Assembly (NCBI GenBank): GCA_009823505.1
Contig: VZQC01006716.1
Location: 677,507-741,506, forward strand
DNA from: Rhizomys pruinosus
Taxonomy: Eukaryota; Chordata; Mammalia; Rodentia; Spalacidae
Length of the DNA: 64,000 bases
Reading direction: 5' to 3'
Shown here: positions 40,870-52,038 of the stretch, piece after piece
Layout: every line of letters begins with the position of its first letter
Position numbering within the stretch: position 1 is the stretch's first letter
Position numbers and translations under genes: made by a program
Notes under the pieces: generated by a model
Seen by the model: only the letters and a program-made list of their open reading frames with translations
What the model was told of the DNA's origin: nothing
The model's database searches: none

Positions 40870-41420
40870 TAATTTTTAAATTTTTTAAATCGTTTAGAGA
40901 ATTTCACACGAGGATTCTATTTTCATTATTCCCGTCCATTCCAGTCCCCTCCACTACTCTCATCCCCCCTCCCTCCCAATTTCTTGTCCTCTTCTTTATT
41001 ATTCTTACATATGCATACACACATTTGTAAATATACATATATATAGATATAATATCTAGTATAAATATATATATATATAAAATGTGCTGAGTCCACGTGG
41101 CGATGCTCATGTGTACCTGTGCTTAGGGTTGCCCACTTGGGATTTGATCACCCCTAGTCCCTGGAAGAAACTGATTCTCCCTTCCTCAGCATCCATTGGA
41201 GGTGGGACCTTGTGAGATTCCCCCTATCCACTTGGCATGTCTGATCTGGTCTTATGCAGATCTCATTAGACTGCCATACTTGGAGATGTCACTGGTGTAG
41301 CATCCTTATCACATCTAGAATGCAGTAACCAGCAGCAGGTGTCTTGTCCCTCTAGCTCTTACAATCTTTCCGCCCTCTCTTCTGTGATGTTCCTGAGTAA
41401 GGCCCCAGTCTTATTAGAAT
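40870..41420 (-). mobile_element. L1 (Lx-type) 3' UTR, reverse
   Basis: CCCTCCCTCCCAATTTCTTG, ATATATATAAAATGTGCTGA GTCCA, CTGATTCTCCCTTCCTCAGC, GGTGGGACCTTGTGAGATTC and TTCTGTGATGTTCCTGAGTA follow the reversed rodent L1 3' UTR. No ORF2 sequence is attached. Confidence 0.75.
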
Positions 41421-42101
41421 ACTTTGGCTGCATGTGGACCCTGCACTCTCCACTCCTGGACCTGCCTCCAAGAACTACTTAGAAACTGGTAGAAAGTCTG
41501 GGAGGAGTTTTTGGAGAAAAATATCCTCAAAGAGCAGGACTCTAATGGTCACAAACACTAAGAGGTAGCCAAATGTGACCCTCACACAGGGCAGGGATGC
41601 AGAATTATGGAATCAAAATGGGAGTTCATACTATTGGCAATTCGTCAAACTTGCAACAGTTGAGATGAAAATCCACAGTCCTGCAAATGCTGTGCAAGGT
41701 CCCATATCCAAGAGGGACAGGGCTCTATGAAGAGGGACAACATCAAAGCGTACTGAGCTAGTTAGAGGTGGAGCAAGTGAAATGAATGGTAGTGACTAAC
41801 ACATGGTAGCTCCCTCTGGTAATTCTACCACTGCTGGATGAGGATTGCTTCTGCATTCTAGTACTTTGTTAGCTAAAATCTCTGTCATCTGAAACTTTTT
41901 TTTTTTTTGTAATTTGGGGCTGAATAAATAGTAAGCAGTATCTGAGCTCATTAAGAAGGAATATTTGAAGAATACTTTGAAATCATTCTTTGTGGTTATC
42001 TGGCAGAGGTAGCCTTTCCGAAACTTCTATATTTTATTTCAACACTGAAAATGAACACTCGGGCATGTAGGGTTCAACCCTTCCCTGATTTCACTAAAAA
42101 C
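41421..42101. other. Unique sequence, no gene seen
   Basis: Nothing recognised. Confidence 0.55.
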
Positions 42102-42111
42102 AAGAGGCAAT

Positions 42112-42353
42112 GGGCTGGAGAGATGGCCTAGAGGTTAAGAGCGCCGACTGCTCTTGCAGAGGACCCGGGTTCGATCCCCAGCACCCACATGGCGGCTGAG
42201 AACTGTCTGTAACTCCAATTCCAGGAGAACTCCAGTTCCAGGGGAATCCGACACCCTCTTCTGACCTCCGCAGCATTGCACAACACGGGTGCACAAACCT
42301 ACATGCAGACAGTACATTCATACACATGGAAAATAAATAAATAAAATTTAAAA
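42112..42353 (+). mobile_element. Young B2 SINE with 17-bp duplication
   Basis: Forward B2 with both ACTCCAATTCCAGGAGA and ACTCCAGTTCCAGGGGA. AAGAGGCAA flanks it near 42103 and 42355. Confidence 0.95.
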
Positions 42354-42363
42354 AAAGAGGCAA

Positions 42364-42719
42364 ATTTTAAAATAACTTCTTCCTAGAGATGGAAAAATCC
42401 TACTACAATTCTTGGCATGTGTCTGGAACAATTTTTCTTTTTTCCTGATTTCCTAGCACTGAACACTACTTGATTTAGGCCTTGATGGGAAAAATAGCCC
42501 TATGTATGCAAACAAGGACAGAACTCATTGGCACTTTGATTGGAAGTTATATAATACTGTCTGTACCTTCATCCCACAGAGAGCTGACTCCTGCAGTTAC
42601 GAAACACCTATGGCACATTCTGCCCCTGGTTTATAGGCTTTCCATGTGACAACTAAGGTCAAGAAATTTCTTGCACATGAAGCAAGCTGAGTGACAACCA
42701 GACTCAAGAGAGTCTTCAA
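42364..42719. other. Unique sequence, no gene seen
   Basis: Nothing recognised. Confidence 0.55.
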
Positions 42720-42760
42720 CTATATATATATATATATATGTATGTATATATGTATATATA
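42720..42760 (+). repeat. (TA)n/(TATG)n microsatellite
   Basis: Nine TA units followed by TATG/TATA words, in the tail position of the adjacent reverse B1. Confidence 0.93.
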
Positions 42761-42904
42761 TGTCTTTTTTGAGACAGGGTCTCCCTGTAACCCCAGCTGG
42801 CCTGGAACTTGCTATGCAGACCAGGCTGGCCTTGAACTCACAGAGATCTGCCTGTCTCTGCCCCCCAAGTGCTAGGATTAAAGGCTGCACCATCACACCT
42901 GGCA
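42761..42904 (-). mobile_element. B1 SINE
   Basis: GTCTTTTTTGAGACAGGG ... TAAAGGCTGCACCATCACAC CTGGC. Near full length. Confidence 0.92.
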
Positions 42905-43265
42905 TAAAAATATATTTTTTTAATTAAGTAGACTAGCCTTTGTTCAGAAGTTAGAGTCTAAAGGAGAAAAGGGACAACTTTGCAAAACTTCTGGAAAGGG
43001 AAACGTGATGTCGTGAGACTCTCTACAGCCTTGAGGGGGGTATACATTTTAGCTAAGAAGGACATAGCAGCAAGAAAACTCAGGTGTACTCAGAGTGGAA
43101 GGCGGCTCTGAGGGTAGAAGGTGAGGTAGGAACCAAAGGGTGCTGCAGTCAGGTAGCGGCTGAAAGGAAAACCTCTCATCCTGACCATAAGCTTCGTCTT
43201 TATCCTGATGAGATGTGAAGCAATGAGGCCCCTGGGTAAAGTATGCGGAAAGGAAGGAACAAGGA
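42905..43265. other. Unique sequence, no gene seen
   Basis: Nothing recognised; purine content rises toward the microsatellite. Confidence 0.55.
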
Positions 43266-43499
43266 CTGGAGGGAGAGAGGGAGAGGAGAGGGAGAGAGGG
43301 AGAGGAGAGGGAGAGAGAGAGACACAGAGAGAGAGAGAGACAGAGAGACAGAGAGACAGAGACAGAGAGAGAGACACAGAGAGAGAGACACAGAGAGAGA
43401 GAGAGACAGAGAGACACAGAGAGAGAGAGACAGAGAGACAGAGATAGAGAGACAGAGACACAGAGACACAGAGAGAGACAGAGACAGAGAGACAGAGAC

Positions 43500-43530
<31 letters not shown>

Positions 43531-43655
43531 CAGAGATATAGAGAGACAGAGATAGAGAGACAGAGAGAGAGAGACAGAGAGACAGAGAGACAGAGACAGA
43601 GACAGAGAGAGAGAGACAGAGAGACAGAGACAGAGACAGACAGAGAGAGAGAGAC

Positions 43656-43688
<33 letters not shown>

Positions 43689-43771
43689 CAGAGAGACAGA
43701 GAGAGACAGAGAGACAGAGACAGAGAGACAGAGATAGAGAGACAGAGACAGAGACACAGAGACACAGAGAC

Positions 43772-43804
<33 letters not shown>

Positions 43805-43973
43805 CAGAGAGAGACAAAGATACAGAGAGACAGAGATAGAGAGACAGAGAGAGAGAGACAGAGAGACAGAGAGAGAGAGGGCATAAAGGAAGGAAAGAGG
43901 GTGGGAAGGCTAGAGGGAGGGAGGGAGGAAGGGAGGGAGGGAGGAAGGGAGGGAGGGAGGGAGAGAAGGAGAC
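43266..43973 (+). repeat. 700-bp GAGA/GACA microsatellite
   Basis: (GGGA)n-like flanks enclose about 560 bp of GAGACAGAGA-type repeat (43318-43880) with GATA and CACA variants. All frames are open for 164-264 codons because the repeat lacks stop codons; these are not proteins. Confidence 0.97.
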
Positions 43974-44510
43974 AGATTGTATGTCATAGAAAGATCTGCT
44001 TTATATTCCCCCACACACAAGAAGAAGGTTTTCTTCTGTTTCATTCTGGGATAGCTATATAAATCCACGTAGCTATTTGGGTTTAGGTAAAAAAAAAAAA
44101 AACTTCAAAAAGCAACATACAATGCCAGCAGGAAATTTTAGATATGTTTAGTGTCATCTACTAGAATTTACCTTGGGACTGATGAAGCTGACGAGACTGG
44201 ACTGTCACTGTGATTTAGGTACAATTTTGGCCTTCTAGGGAGGCAGAGCTATGGCTGATGATATAATTGGATAAAGGAACTGTAAGTCTGACAAACAATA
44301 GTTCTAATCTCCTTATACAGCTTGAGGCTACCTGAATTACCAAGTGAGGCTCATAGAGGAACATTTAAAACCCTAGTAACTAATATCATCATAGCAAAGT
44401 TAATAAGTAAATAGGTCATAAGGGCAAAAATTATAAATTGTGTGCTACTATTCTTGGTAATTCAGAAAAATATGAAAATGTGTTGTATACACATCCAAGT
44501 TATTTTAGCA
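43974..44510. other. Unique AT-rich sequence, no gene seen
   Basis: Nothing recognised. Confidence 0.55.
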
Positions 44511-44649
44511 GGGTCAGCAAGACGGCCGAGCAGGTGAAGGCACTTTCCACCAAGCCTGACAATTCCCAGGACTCACATGGTGGAAGAACAGAACAGACTC
44601 CTTCAAGTTGTCCCCTGACCTTCATATTTGTGTGGTGGCATTCTTGTGT

Positions 44650-44706
<57 letters not shown>
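44511..44706 (+). mobile_element. tRNA-derived SINE plus (CA)n
   Basis: GGTCAGCAAGACGGCCGAGC AGGTGAAGGCAC ... AAGCCTGACAATTCCCAGGA ... CAAGTTGTCCCCTGACCTTC, followed by (CA)n at 44653-44706. Same family as 36262-36425. Confidence 0.82.
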
Positions 44707-44708
<2 letters not shown>

Positions 44709-44719
44709 TAAATAAACAC

Positions 44720-45170
44720 ATAAAGAAATAAATGTAATAAAAATATTCTCCAAATATGCCACATTTCATCTGGCTTTAGTTTAAGCAATCTTTCCAGTAT
44801 TCTATATTATTAAATCCAAAGGGATTTGAAGCAGCCCTACCTAAAATCTGCAATACGCACACTTACCTATAAGTTTAGATGTTGACACATTGTTCATTGT
44901 ATGTATTTGCCCATAGTTTCTGTCTGGTGTGTGAAGCACAGCCCAATTTTTTAAAGCACCACAAAACCCAGTCTTTGGAAAGATGTGACAGCAGAGTCAC
45001 ATGGCACCGTTTTGACACGGAGTGGTAATTGCCCCTGCTGGGAATTCTCATGCCCCTCACCCAGCCTTGGAAACCTGAACAACAAAACAGGCCTGGGGGC
45101 CTTCTGAAATTACAGAGGACAGAGCAAGTGTAGTGCATGCTTCATCTCCCAGGAAACCCAGAAACCTCCC
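44720..45170. other. Unique sequence, no gene seen
   Basis: No repeat recognised; part of a 1.7-kb SINE-free stretch. Confidence 0.5.
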
Positions 45171-45420
45171 AAGAATGACGAGAGGAGAGCAAAGCCAGCA
45201 CGGCGAGCTATAATGTACTGTCTTATGCAGACAACAGTGCTTCAGTGTCAAAGCCACAAGACCAAGGGCAGGCCCCGCTTCCAAAAGAAAACCTCCATCA
45301 GCAAGCACAAGACAGTGATCACAGACAAGTGGGCCGACGAGGGGACAGAAGTGCGGCGGGATGGAATGCCTGAACGCAGGGCGTGCCTGCCATCGCTTCT
45401 CACTCTGGCATCTTAATGAG
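45171..45420 (+). other. CpG-retaining, exon-like patch
   Basis: About 10 CpGs in 250 bp (such as CACGGCGAGC, GGCCGACGAGG, GTGCGGCGGG) against a CpG-poor background, within a 67-codon forward frame from 45213 and a 126-codon reverse frame from 45437. I recognise no protein family. It could be an exon, a decayed processed pseudogene, or a regulatory element. Confidence 0.3.
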
Positions 45421-45504
45421 AGATGAAGGGGAAACATGAAGGTTTTATGATCATTTTATTCATGTGTTAAAAATCAGAGTTGATCTTAGCCAGAAGATGA
45501 AGAA

Positions 45505-45548
45505 GTGATGTGTAAATTCTTTTTTTTTTTTGTGATGTGTAAATTCTT
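45505..45548 (-). mobile_element. Tail-only retro-insertion
   Basis: GTGATGTGTAAATTCTT at 45505-45521 and 45532-45548, separated only by T residues. This is a 17-bp target duplication around a bare reversed poly(A). Confidence 0.7.
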
Positions 45549-46415
45549 AAAATGTCAATTTCTCCTCACCACACAGAGATATTTTAAAAATGGTTAGTTC
45601 AAAAACTAAAAATAGCTAGATTTAAAATCCAGGCACATTCACTTAAATATTAACATATTCAGGGTTAAAAACAGAAATGAAAGCTTTTCAAGGAATTTTA
45701 CTAAACTCTCTCTATGCAATGCTTTTGAAGGAAAATGCAAAGTCCTCAGTTACGGCACATTGGGGTGCCTGGGGGATCTATTTGCTCTCTGCCACAAGAC
45801 CTTGTCTGTCAGATTACCAGAGTGTTCTTTCACCTCCACGTTCACAATTTACACTGCTGAAAAACATTTCTGTACAGACCCAAAGCTAACCCAGAAAGAG
45901 GTACAACAACCTTAAAGAAAAATAGCTTCGAATCACATTTACCAGTTAATGGGGAGGAGGAGAGTGCTTTCTCTTGGAATTATCTGTAGAATAATAATTT
46001 TAAAAATATCTCTTCTTTAGAGTGAATGTATGTGTAAAACTGGGTGAGGAAAATGTAAAATATTCTAACTTCTTGAAGAGGCTGTGGTTCCAGCTGCCTG
46101 ACCCATTCAGGATTCTGAGCAGGAAGTCAATGCCCTCCTTGGGCTTCCTGGCAGTTAGCTGAGTAGCCAGCCAGGAGTCAAGTTTTATAAACTGTGAAGG
46201 GACCAGGCAGACAGACTGGCTCTACAAGGTAATGTTTCCAATTTGACTCTTATGGTCTTTGACCTTAAAAGTCAATTGCGATTCAAGTGCCATCAGATAC
46301 TCTTGAAGGCGGCACACTGAATGACCAGTTCACACAGTCAGTCTTCAGGGAACCTCTTGCCTTGCTGTCCACAGACGTGGGGCCCCAGGGGATCCATGGT
46401 ATGGGGAAAAGGGAA
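45549..46415. other. Unique sequence, no gene seen
   Basis: AT-rich, SINE-free. Nothing recognised. Confidence 0.55.
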
Positions 46416-46530
46416 GTGAAGAAAGAAAAGGAGAAGGAAGAGAAGGAGAAGGAGAAGAAGGAGGAGAAGGAGGAGGAGGAGGAGGAAGATGAGGAGGAGG
46501 AGGAGGAGGAAGAGGAAAAAAAGACAAAAC
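46416..46530 (+). repeat. (GAA/GGA)n purine tract
   Basis: About 110 bp of AAGGAGAAGGAGGAGG-type repeat. The Glu/Lys-rich forward frame and Ser/Leu-rich reverse frames are translations of the repeat. Confidence 0.96.
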
Positions 46531-47858
46531 CAAAATACATTCCCTGAAGACAAACTATCCCAAACTTAAACATCATAAATTAAGTCAAAAACATAAAATA
46601 CGTGCTTAAAGAGCTCTTCCCCCTAAAATAAACAAATATATCACTAAAAGAGTAAACAGAGGTATGTTGTAAGTCAAAATCTTCTGCCTAATGCATTCTT
46701 GGAGTTTCTGAGAGCAAATGCCAGGGAAGAATGGACCCTGAGAAACCAGCTGACTTGGAGGTGGAAGTGAAGATGCCGAGGTTGTTCTCCTTAAAGAGAT
46801 AAGATCGAGCCTCCTCTCAGTAGCTTCCTAGCTGTGGCCTTCCACCAGATGCTCAAAACCATAAACCTGAGTGCGCTCCTGCCTCAAACTGAGCAGGAAA
46901 AAAAATCTTTTGCTTTTAACTCTCTTCACCAGCAGTTTAAGCAAAGATAGCCAGAGAATAAAATATGCATGGCTACCATCTAGTTTTACCTTCACATCCA
47001 TTGTTTCTTATTGGCGGTTTCACCACAGCCTCCTTTCACCAATCAACGGAAAACATGCATTCCCAATCTCATGTTTTGTTGTTGTTTCTTTTTCAAGCCA
47101 AACTGCCTCAAAAATCATCAAATCTTGCTTAAAGAAAGTTCTGGAAAGTGAGAACATTTATCTGCCTATGAGAAATGGGATTAACTGAAAACCAAACAGA
47201 AACTCTAGTAGGAATACTATGGTGAATGGTTAAATATTTACAACATAAGAACCAGTTCATCTGAAAACAAATGCACAAGTGCCTGGCTTCATTCCCTGTC
47301 TCAGGAATCCAAAATGTTCCCTTGCTGAGAGCAGCCATTTTGTTGACATTCAAGTAAAAGACTTGGCTCCAGTAAGAGACAGGAGTGAGTGCATGAGGCA
47401 GAGTCTGTTGAACCATTATCAAAACAGATGAGTTCACTCCAACATAGCCAACCCTTAAGATGACAAATCCACAAAGAAGAGCGTGGAAAATAAAAGGCAG
47501 AATTTTGGTATCAAGGACAGAAATATGAAAATGATCCGTTTCTCTGCTTCACTTGCCCCAAATGACACAGGATATAAAGAATGGAAGAAAGCTTAAGTGG
47601 TATCAAACAGAAAAAAAACAAAACAGAAACAAAACAAAACAAAAAAACCCACTGGAACTGTGTACTCTGTGGGTCACTGGGCTCTACAATCCCACCTAAT
47701 ATGGGAGGAAAACAATGCGGGAGACAAAAATCAAGCTTCATTGAAACCACTGTAGAAAGAGAAGTAAGTTCCAAGACTCACACACCAAGTTCACTCTGGG
47801 ACGAAGATTGTGCACTAGGAATTAAAGTGTTTAACAGTTCTTACTGGAAATCCTTCTT
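46531..47858. other. 1.3-kb unique stretch, no gene seen
   Basis: Contains an (AAAAC)n-like patch at 47611-47647. Frames of about 100-130 codons at 46871 and 47581 lack any recognised domain; the second runs through the AAAAC repeat. Confidence 0.5.
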
Positions 47859-48035
47859 TGAGGTGGGTATGCTGGCATATGCCTGCAATCTCAACACTTG
47901 GGAGACTGCGCTAGAAATATGGGCTCCATGGGAAGAATCTGTCTTAAAAACCAAGAGCTGGGGGCAGATGTAACTCTGTGAATAATATGGCAAAACCCTG
48001 GGCTCTACAACTGGGTGCACCAACAAACCAATCAA
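47859..48035 (+). mobile_element. Decayed B1 fragment followed by ID
   Basis: GAGGTGGGTATGCTGGCATA TGCCTGCAATC ... GAATCTGTC (B1, internally deleted), then GAGCTGGGGGCAGATGTAAC ... CCCTGGGCTCTACAAC (ID-like). Confidence 0.6.
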
Positions 48036-48815
48036 CAAATATAACAATAAAATGTTGCAAGTTAGTTCACCTTCTCTACAGGGGCAACTTGCACTGCTAC
48101 TGCTCATTTCTCTGACCTTGTACCTGAATCTCTATACCATTTTTTCACCTTCTCTACAGGGGCACAGTGGGAATGTCAGCCAAATGTCCCTAACAATTCT
48201 GCAGCTCCAGAGGGCTTTCTTGAACAGTGTCATGCGTCCATCTGAGCTTGTTACCTGAACTCCTGGCTTAGTTAACCTCCTGCGCCTGAAGCTCTTTCAG
48301 CACTGCTGCCTAGGTACTCTTCACTAAAGGAGAGCTTTTCTATTTTGTTTTGTTTTTAAATGCCAGACAATAAGAGCCTCTTAGAGATGAAAAGACAAAG
48401 ACAAAGGGAAAAATCCCCCCGCAAATTCCCACTGAAGTCAGTGCACTTGTCTGGGCTCTGTCATAAAGTGCAGCTTGGTGTTTCCTAAACCCTCCAGAGG
48501 CGAGGGGTGGAGGGGAAAAAGGAATCAAGATTTCGATCTCGAAAATCCTCACACTGAGGATCACAGAGTGGTACTGATAAGGCCTATTCTCTGGCTGACC
48601 CTTAAGTTTCTCATATGCTTGTGGGATAGAAGTGACTGCTGAATGATTTAGAGGAGTCATCAGAGAATGCCTGAAAGGCGGCCATGTTACCATAGCAGAC
48701 TGTTACACAGGGTCCGTCAACCTTGTAAACCCACATTTCCGTCTTCTCACTATTTTCTCACTGTCTCTAGAACTGAGAAATGGATGTCTCTAAGAACCCT
48801 CTGCCTTCTGCCTCT
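48036..48815. other. Unique sequence with a 21-bp direct repeat
   Basis: TTCACCTTCTCTACAGGGGC A occurs at 48066-48086 and 48144-48164. Each copy looks like a polypyrimidine-AG splice acceptor. No gene is otherwise supported. Confidence 0.45.
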
Positions 48816-48920
48816 GCAGCTGCCTCCTCCTCCTCCTCCTCCTCCTCCTCCTCCTCCTCTTCCTCCTCCTTCTCTTCTTCCTCCTCCTTCTCCTCTTCCC
48901 CTTTCTCCTCCTCTCCCCTT
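48816..48920 (+). repeat. (CTC)n pyrimidine tract
   Basis: About 100 bp of CCT/CTT repeat. It encodes Ser or Pro runs in two forward frames. Confidence 0.96.
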
Positions 48921-49960
48921 CATTTGCTAACCCCTGCAGTCAGACTTGAGTTCATCATGGCCTACACTGCCCCCCCCATTACTAAGTCTACCTGCTTTGG
49001 CGTGGAGTCTGCCTCCTCCCTCGCTCTTGGCACTGCCATCCTATCCCTCCTGGTAAAGCTTCTCTTGGCTTCCAGAATAGCATGCACTTTCACGTCTCTG
49101 CCGTCTTTTCCCTTCAGTAAGTACAAAGGTCCAAGACCCTCCTCTCTGGCTGCTTCTGCTTCCCTCCTCAGAGCTCATGGGTTCTCATCTGTGGTGCACA
49201 CCCTCCAGGGACAATACCAGATCCACTATACTGTGGAAGATACTCTCCCGGCTCTGTTCTGCACTCCCATCTTCCTAATAGATGGCTCCCTCAAGAAAAC
49301 CCAAGACACTTTGTCAAACAAAAAGAGCTCCATGTCACTGCACAATCCACAGCCAATGGAGTACCAAACATTCCTCACAGACACTCACAGTTCATGATCA
49401 AATCCCATTTACCGGTGCTGATTGCTGGTTGTCTGGGTAATGGAAATGAAGCTAGGCCCTTCACTGTATCCTCAGCCCTCCTACTGTACTCTAATGCCCA
49501 CTGGACCTGTCCTGCCTATCTCCTCCATTCCACGCTCATTCAGGTCTCCAGTCTCTTGAATGACCACATTGTACGTTTCTTGTGATATTAGCTGGGTCTG
49601 CCATACATTCTTCAATATTGTGAATCCTATGTTTCAACTCCACTTCCGCCACTCTCCTTAGGTCTTCTATCATCTATACTTCTATGAAAATAAATAAATG
49701 ATCATGGGATTATTAGGTAATTCTGAAAATGTTAAGAACAGGTAGATGCTTATATATTTACAAACTTGACCATGATGTGAGGGCATTTGGTCAAGGGCTT
49801 CACTAAACCTCTTTGTGGGCAGGATGTACTTTGATAAGACTAGATGAGTTGACAGAGAAGCCTCATGAACCAGGTCCAAACACCATGACACAGGCATGTA
49901 GCACTGTGGTCAGGGCTGGAAAAATCAACAAAGCAAATCATCTTTCTGACACAATACAGA
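48921..49960. other. Pyrimidine-biased sequence with a 205-codon frame
   Basis: The forward frame 48780-49397 begins in the (CTC)n and continues about 145 codons beyond it. It has no recognised domain, and its composition is similar to decayed L2. I do not call it a gene. The right part (49600-49960) is unremarkable. Confidence 0.35.
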
Positions 49961-49964
49961 GGGC

Positions 49965-50155
49965 TAGTGGAGGTGCAGGCCTGTGATCTTGGTTAGGAGG
50001 TTGAGGTGGGAGGATTCCAAGTTCAAAGGTAGGCTGGGTAACTTAGTAAGACCCTGTTTCCAACTTTAAAAAAGTGAGGGAGATAGGAAGATATAGCTGA
50101 ATGATAAAGAGTTTGCCCAGCAAATATGAGGCTCTAAGTTCAATTCCTATTACTG
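49965..50155 (+). mobile_element. B1-type half followed by ID
   Basis: GGCTAGTGGAGGTGCAGGCC TGTGATC ... GTAAGACCCTGTTTCC, then GATATAGCTGAATGATAAAG AGTTTGCC ... TTCAATTCCTATTACTG with an A-rich tail. Old composite SINE. Confidence 0.7.
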
Positions 50156-50224
50156 CAAAACAACAAAACAAAAACACAAAAATAACAATATGCATCTGAC
50201 GGTTAAATTAAGAAGGGTTCTCAG

Positions 50225-50432
50225 GGGCTAGAGAGATAGATGGCTCAGTTGTGAAGAGCAATGACTGCTCTTGCAGGGGACCAGGGTTTAGTTCTCAGCA
50301 CCCATATGGTGACTGAGAACCTTCTATAACTCCAGTAATAGGGAACCCAATGGGCACTGCACACAGGATACACTGACATAAATGCGGGCAAAATACTCAC
50401 ACGCATGAAATAAAAGTAAATAAAAAAGAAGA
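50225..50432 (+). mobile_element. B2 SINE (older)
   Basis: GGGGCTAGAGAGATAGATGG CTCAGTTG ... CTCAGCACCCATATGG ... ATGCGGGCAAAATACTC and tail. It carries a 4-bp GATA duplication in the head. Confidence 0.9.
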
Positions 50433-50924
50433 AGCCATGTTCTGTGTATTCTATTGAAACAAAATACAACTCTCCAAAAATGACTATTTTGTTTAAGAGT
50501 AGATTCTAACTAAATGCAATACCTAGCCTGAGACTCAATTCTGTAGTAGAAGAAAAAACATATGTTGTAAGTGATATTTTCATGTCACCTGACAAAGTTT
50601 AATTCAGACATTAGGTTAGACCCAAGTATAATTTCAACGTTCAAATCACTAGTCGATAACTAAGAGATTATCTGTAGGTGTAGGAGATCGGCATTGAAGG
50701 TTTAGATGGGAAAGGCTCAGTATAACATCAAATACCGTGACAGCACACAGGAAAAGCAAGTGGCATGAAATGTAAACAAGTATCCTCTGTAATGTTCTTA
50801 CACTTGCAACTCTTCTATTAGATAGAAATAATTTTTGAGCAAAGCACTTGTAGATTTTAAAAATTGAAATTGTCTCCTGTATTACTGATAATCAAGGTAA
50901 CTTTGCATATTACAGATAATCTCT
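50433..50924. other. Unique AT-rich sequence, no gene seen
   Basis: Nothing recognised. Confidence 0.55.
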
Positions 50925-51073
50925 TTTTGTCTTTTTTTGAGACAGGGTCTCTCTGTAGTCCTAGCTGGCCTGGGACTCACTATGTAGACCAGACTGGCCT
51001 CAATCTCACAGAGATCCACCTCCCTCTGCCTCCCAAGTGCTGGGATTACATGTGTATGCCGCTGTGCCTGGCT
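50925..51073 (-). mobile_element. B1 SINE
   Basis: TTTTTGTCTTTTTTTGAGAC AGGG ... GTATGCCGCTGTGCCTGGC. Confidence 0.92.
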
Positions 51074-51242
51074 GACACAAAAATTTTTAATGGATGAGAT
51101 GTTAATTTCATAAATCTTTTTAAATCTAGTAATGGTTTCTATAATATCTATGTGTATGATATTCCAATTTTCATGTTTTCTATTGTTTTGTCCCTAAATT
51201 CAGCTCAGATTATATGGAACCAGATTTAAAGATTATTTTATT

Positions 51243-51400
51243 GCCAGGCGTAGTGGCACATGCCTTTAATCCAAGCACTGGGGAGGCAGAGACAGGCGGA
51301 TCTCTGTGAGTTCAAGGCCAGCCTGGTCTACAGAGGGAGCTCCAGGCCAGCAGGGACTAAAGGGTGACCCTGTCTCAAAAATACAAAAAACAAACAAAAA
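51243..51400 (+). mobile_element. B1 SINE
   Basis: GCCAGGCGTAGTGGCACATG ... GTGACCCTGTCTC and an AAAACAAACAAAAAAAG tail. GATTATTTTAT/GATTATTCTAT flank it. Confidence 0.92.
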
Positions 51401-51444
51401 AAGGATTATTCTATCTAGTATGTTTATTATTCCAACAGTTCATA

Positions 51445-51533
51445 GTGTGTGTGTTTGTGTGTGTGTGTCTCTGTGTGTGTGTGTGTCTGTGTGTGTGTGT
51501 GTGTCTGTGTGTCTGTATCTGTGTCTGTGTGCT
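51445..51533 (+). repeat. (GT)n microsatellite
   Basis: Imperfect GT tract with TCT interruptions. Confidence 0.96.
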
Positions 51534-51635
51534 ATGCATGTGAGTGTTTGGTGAGCTAATCATGAAGTACAAATATACTTACCTTTGACTTCTGACATTT
51601 CATCCCTTGGAAATCCAGTTGGTAGAGAAGCCAGA

Positions 51636-52038
51636 TGTGCTGGCTAGTTTTAACTCTCAACTTGTTATGACTTAGAATGCCTTAAGAAGAGACCCTCAGT
51701 GAGGAATTACCTAGATCAGGTTGCCCTATGGCATGTCTGTGGCAGATTGTCTTGATTGTTAATGGAATAGCAAGACCCATCCTGAATCTGGGTGGCACCA
51801 TTTAGTGGGGTGGGCCCTGGACTATGTAACGGTAGAGAAAGCTGGCTGGGTCCTGAGCACAGGCAGGGGGCTGTACATTAGACTCTTTCTGTCTTAACTG
51901 AGGATGTGATGTTTCACATTCCTGACTTGACTTCCCTCAACAATGGACTGTAACTTGGAACTGTAACCCAATTAAACCCTTTCCTAAGTTGTTTTTTGTC
52001 AGGGTATTTTATCATAGAAATGTTAACTGGGACATCAG
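51636..52038 (+). mobile_element. URR1-like repeat, copy 3 (most diverged)
   Basis: TGTGCTGGCTAGTTTTAACT ... GTGGCAGATTGTCTTGATTG ... GGTGGCACCATTTAGTGGGG ... CCCAATTAAACCCTTTCC ... ATCATAGAAATGTTAACTGG. Same element type as 33534 and 35052. Confidence 0.7.

Noticed and set aside
43049..43884. Reverse-strand frames of 205-264 codons and forward frames of 79-164 codons, rich in Ser/Leu/Cys or Arg/Glu
   Set aside because: They are translations of the GAGACA microsatellite, open in several frames at once, with no start context or domain.
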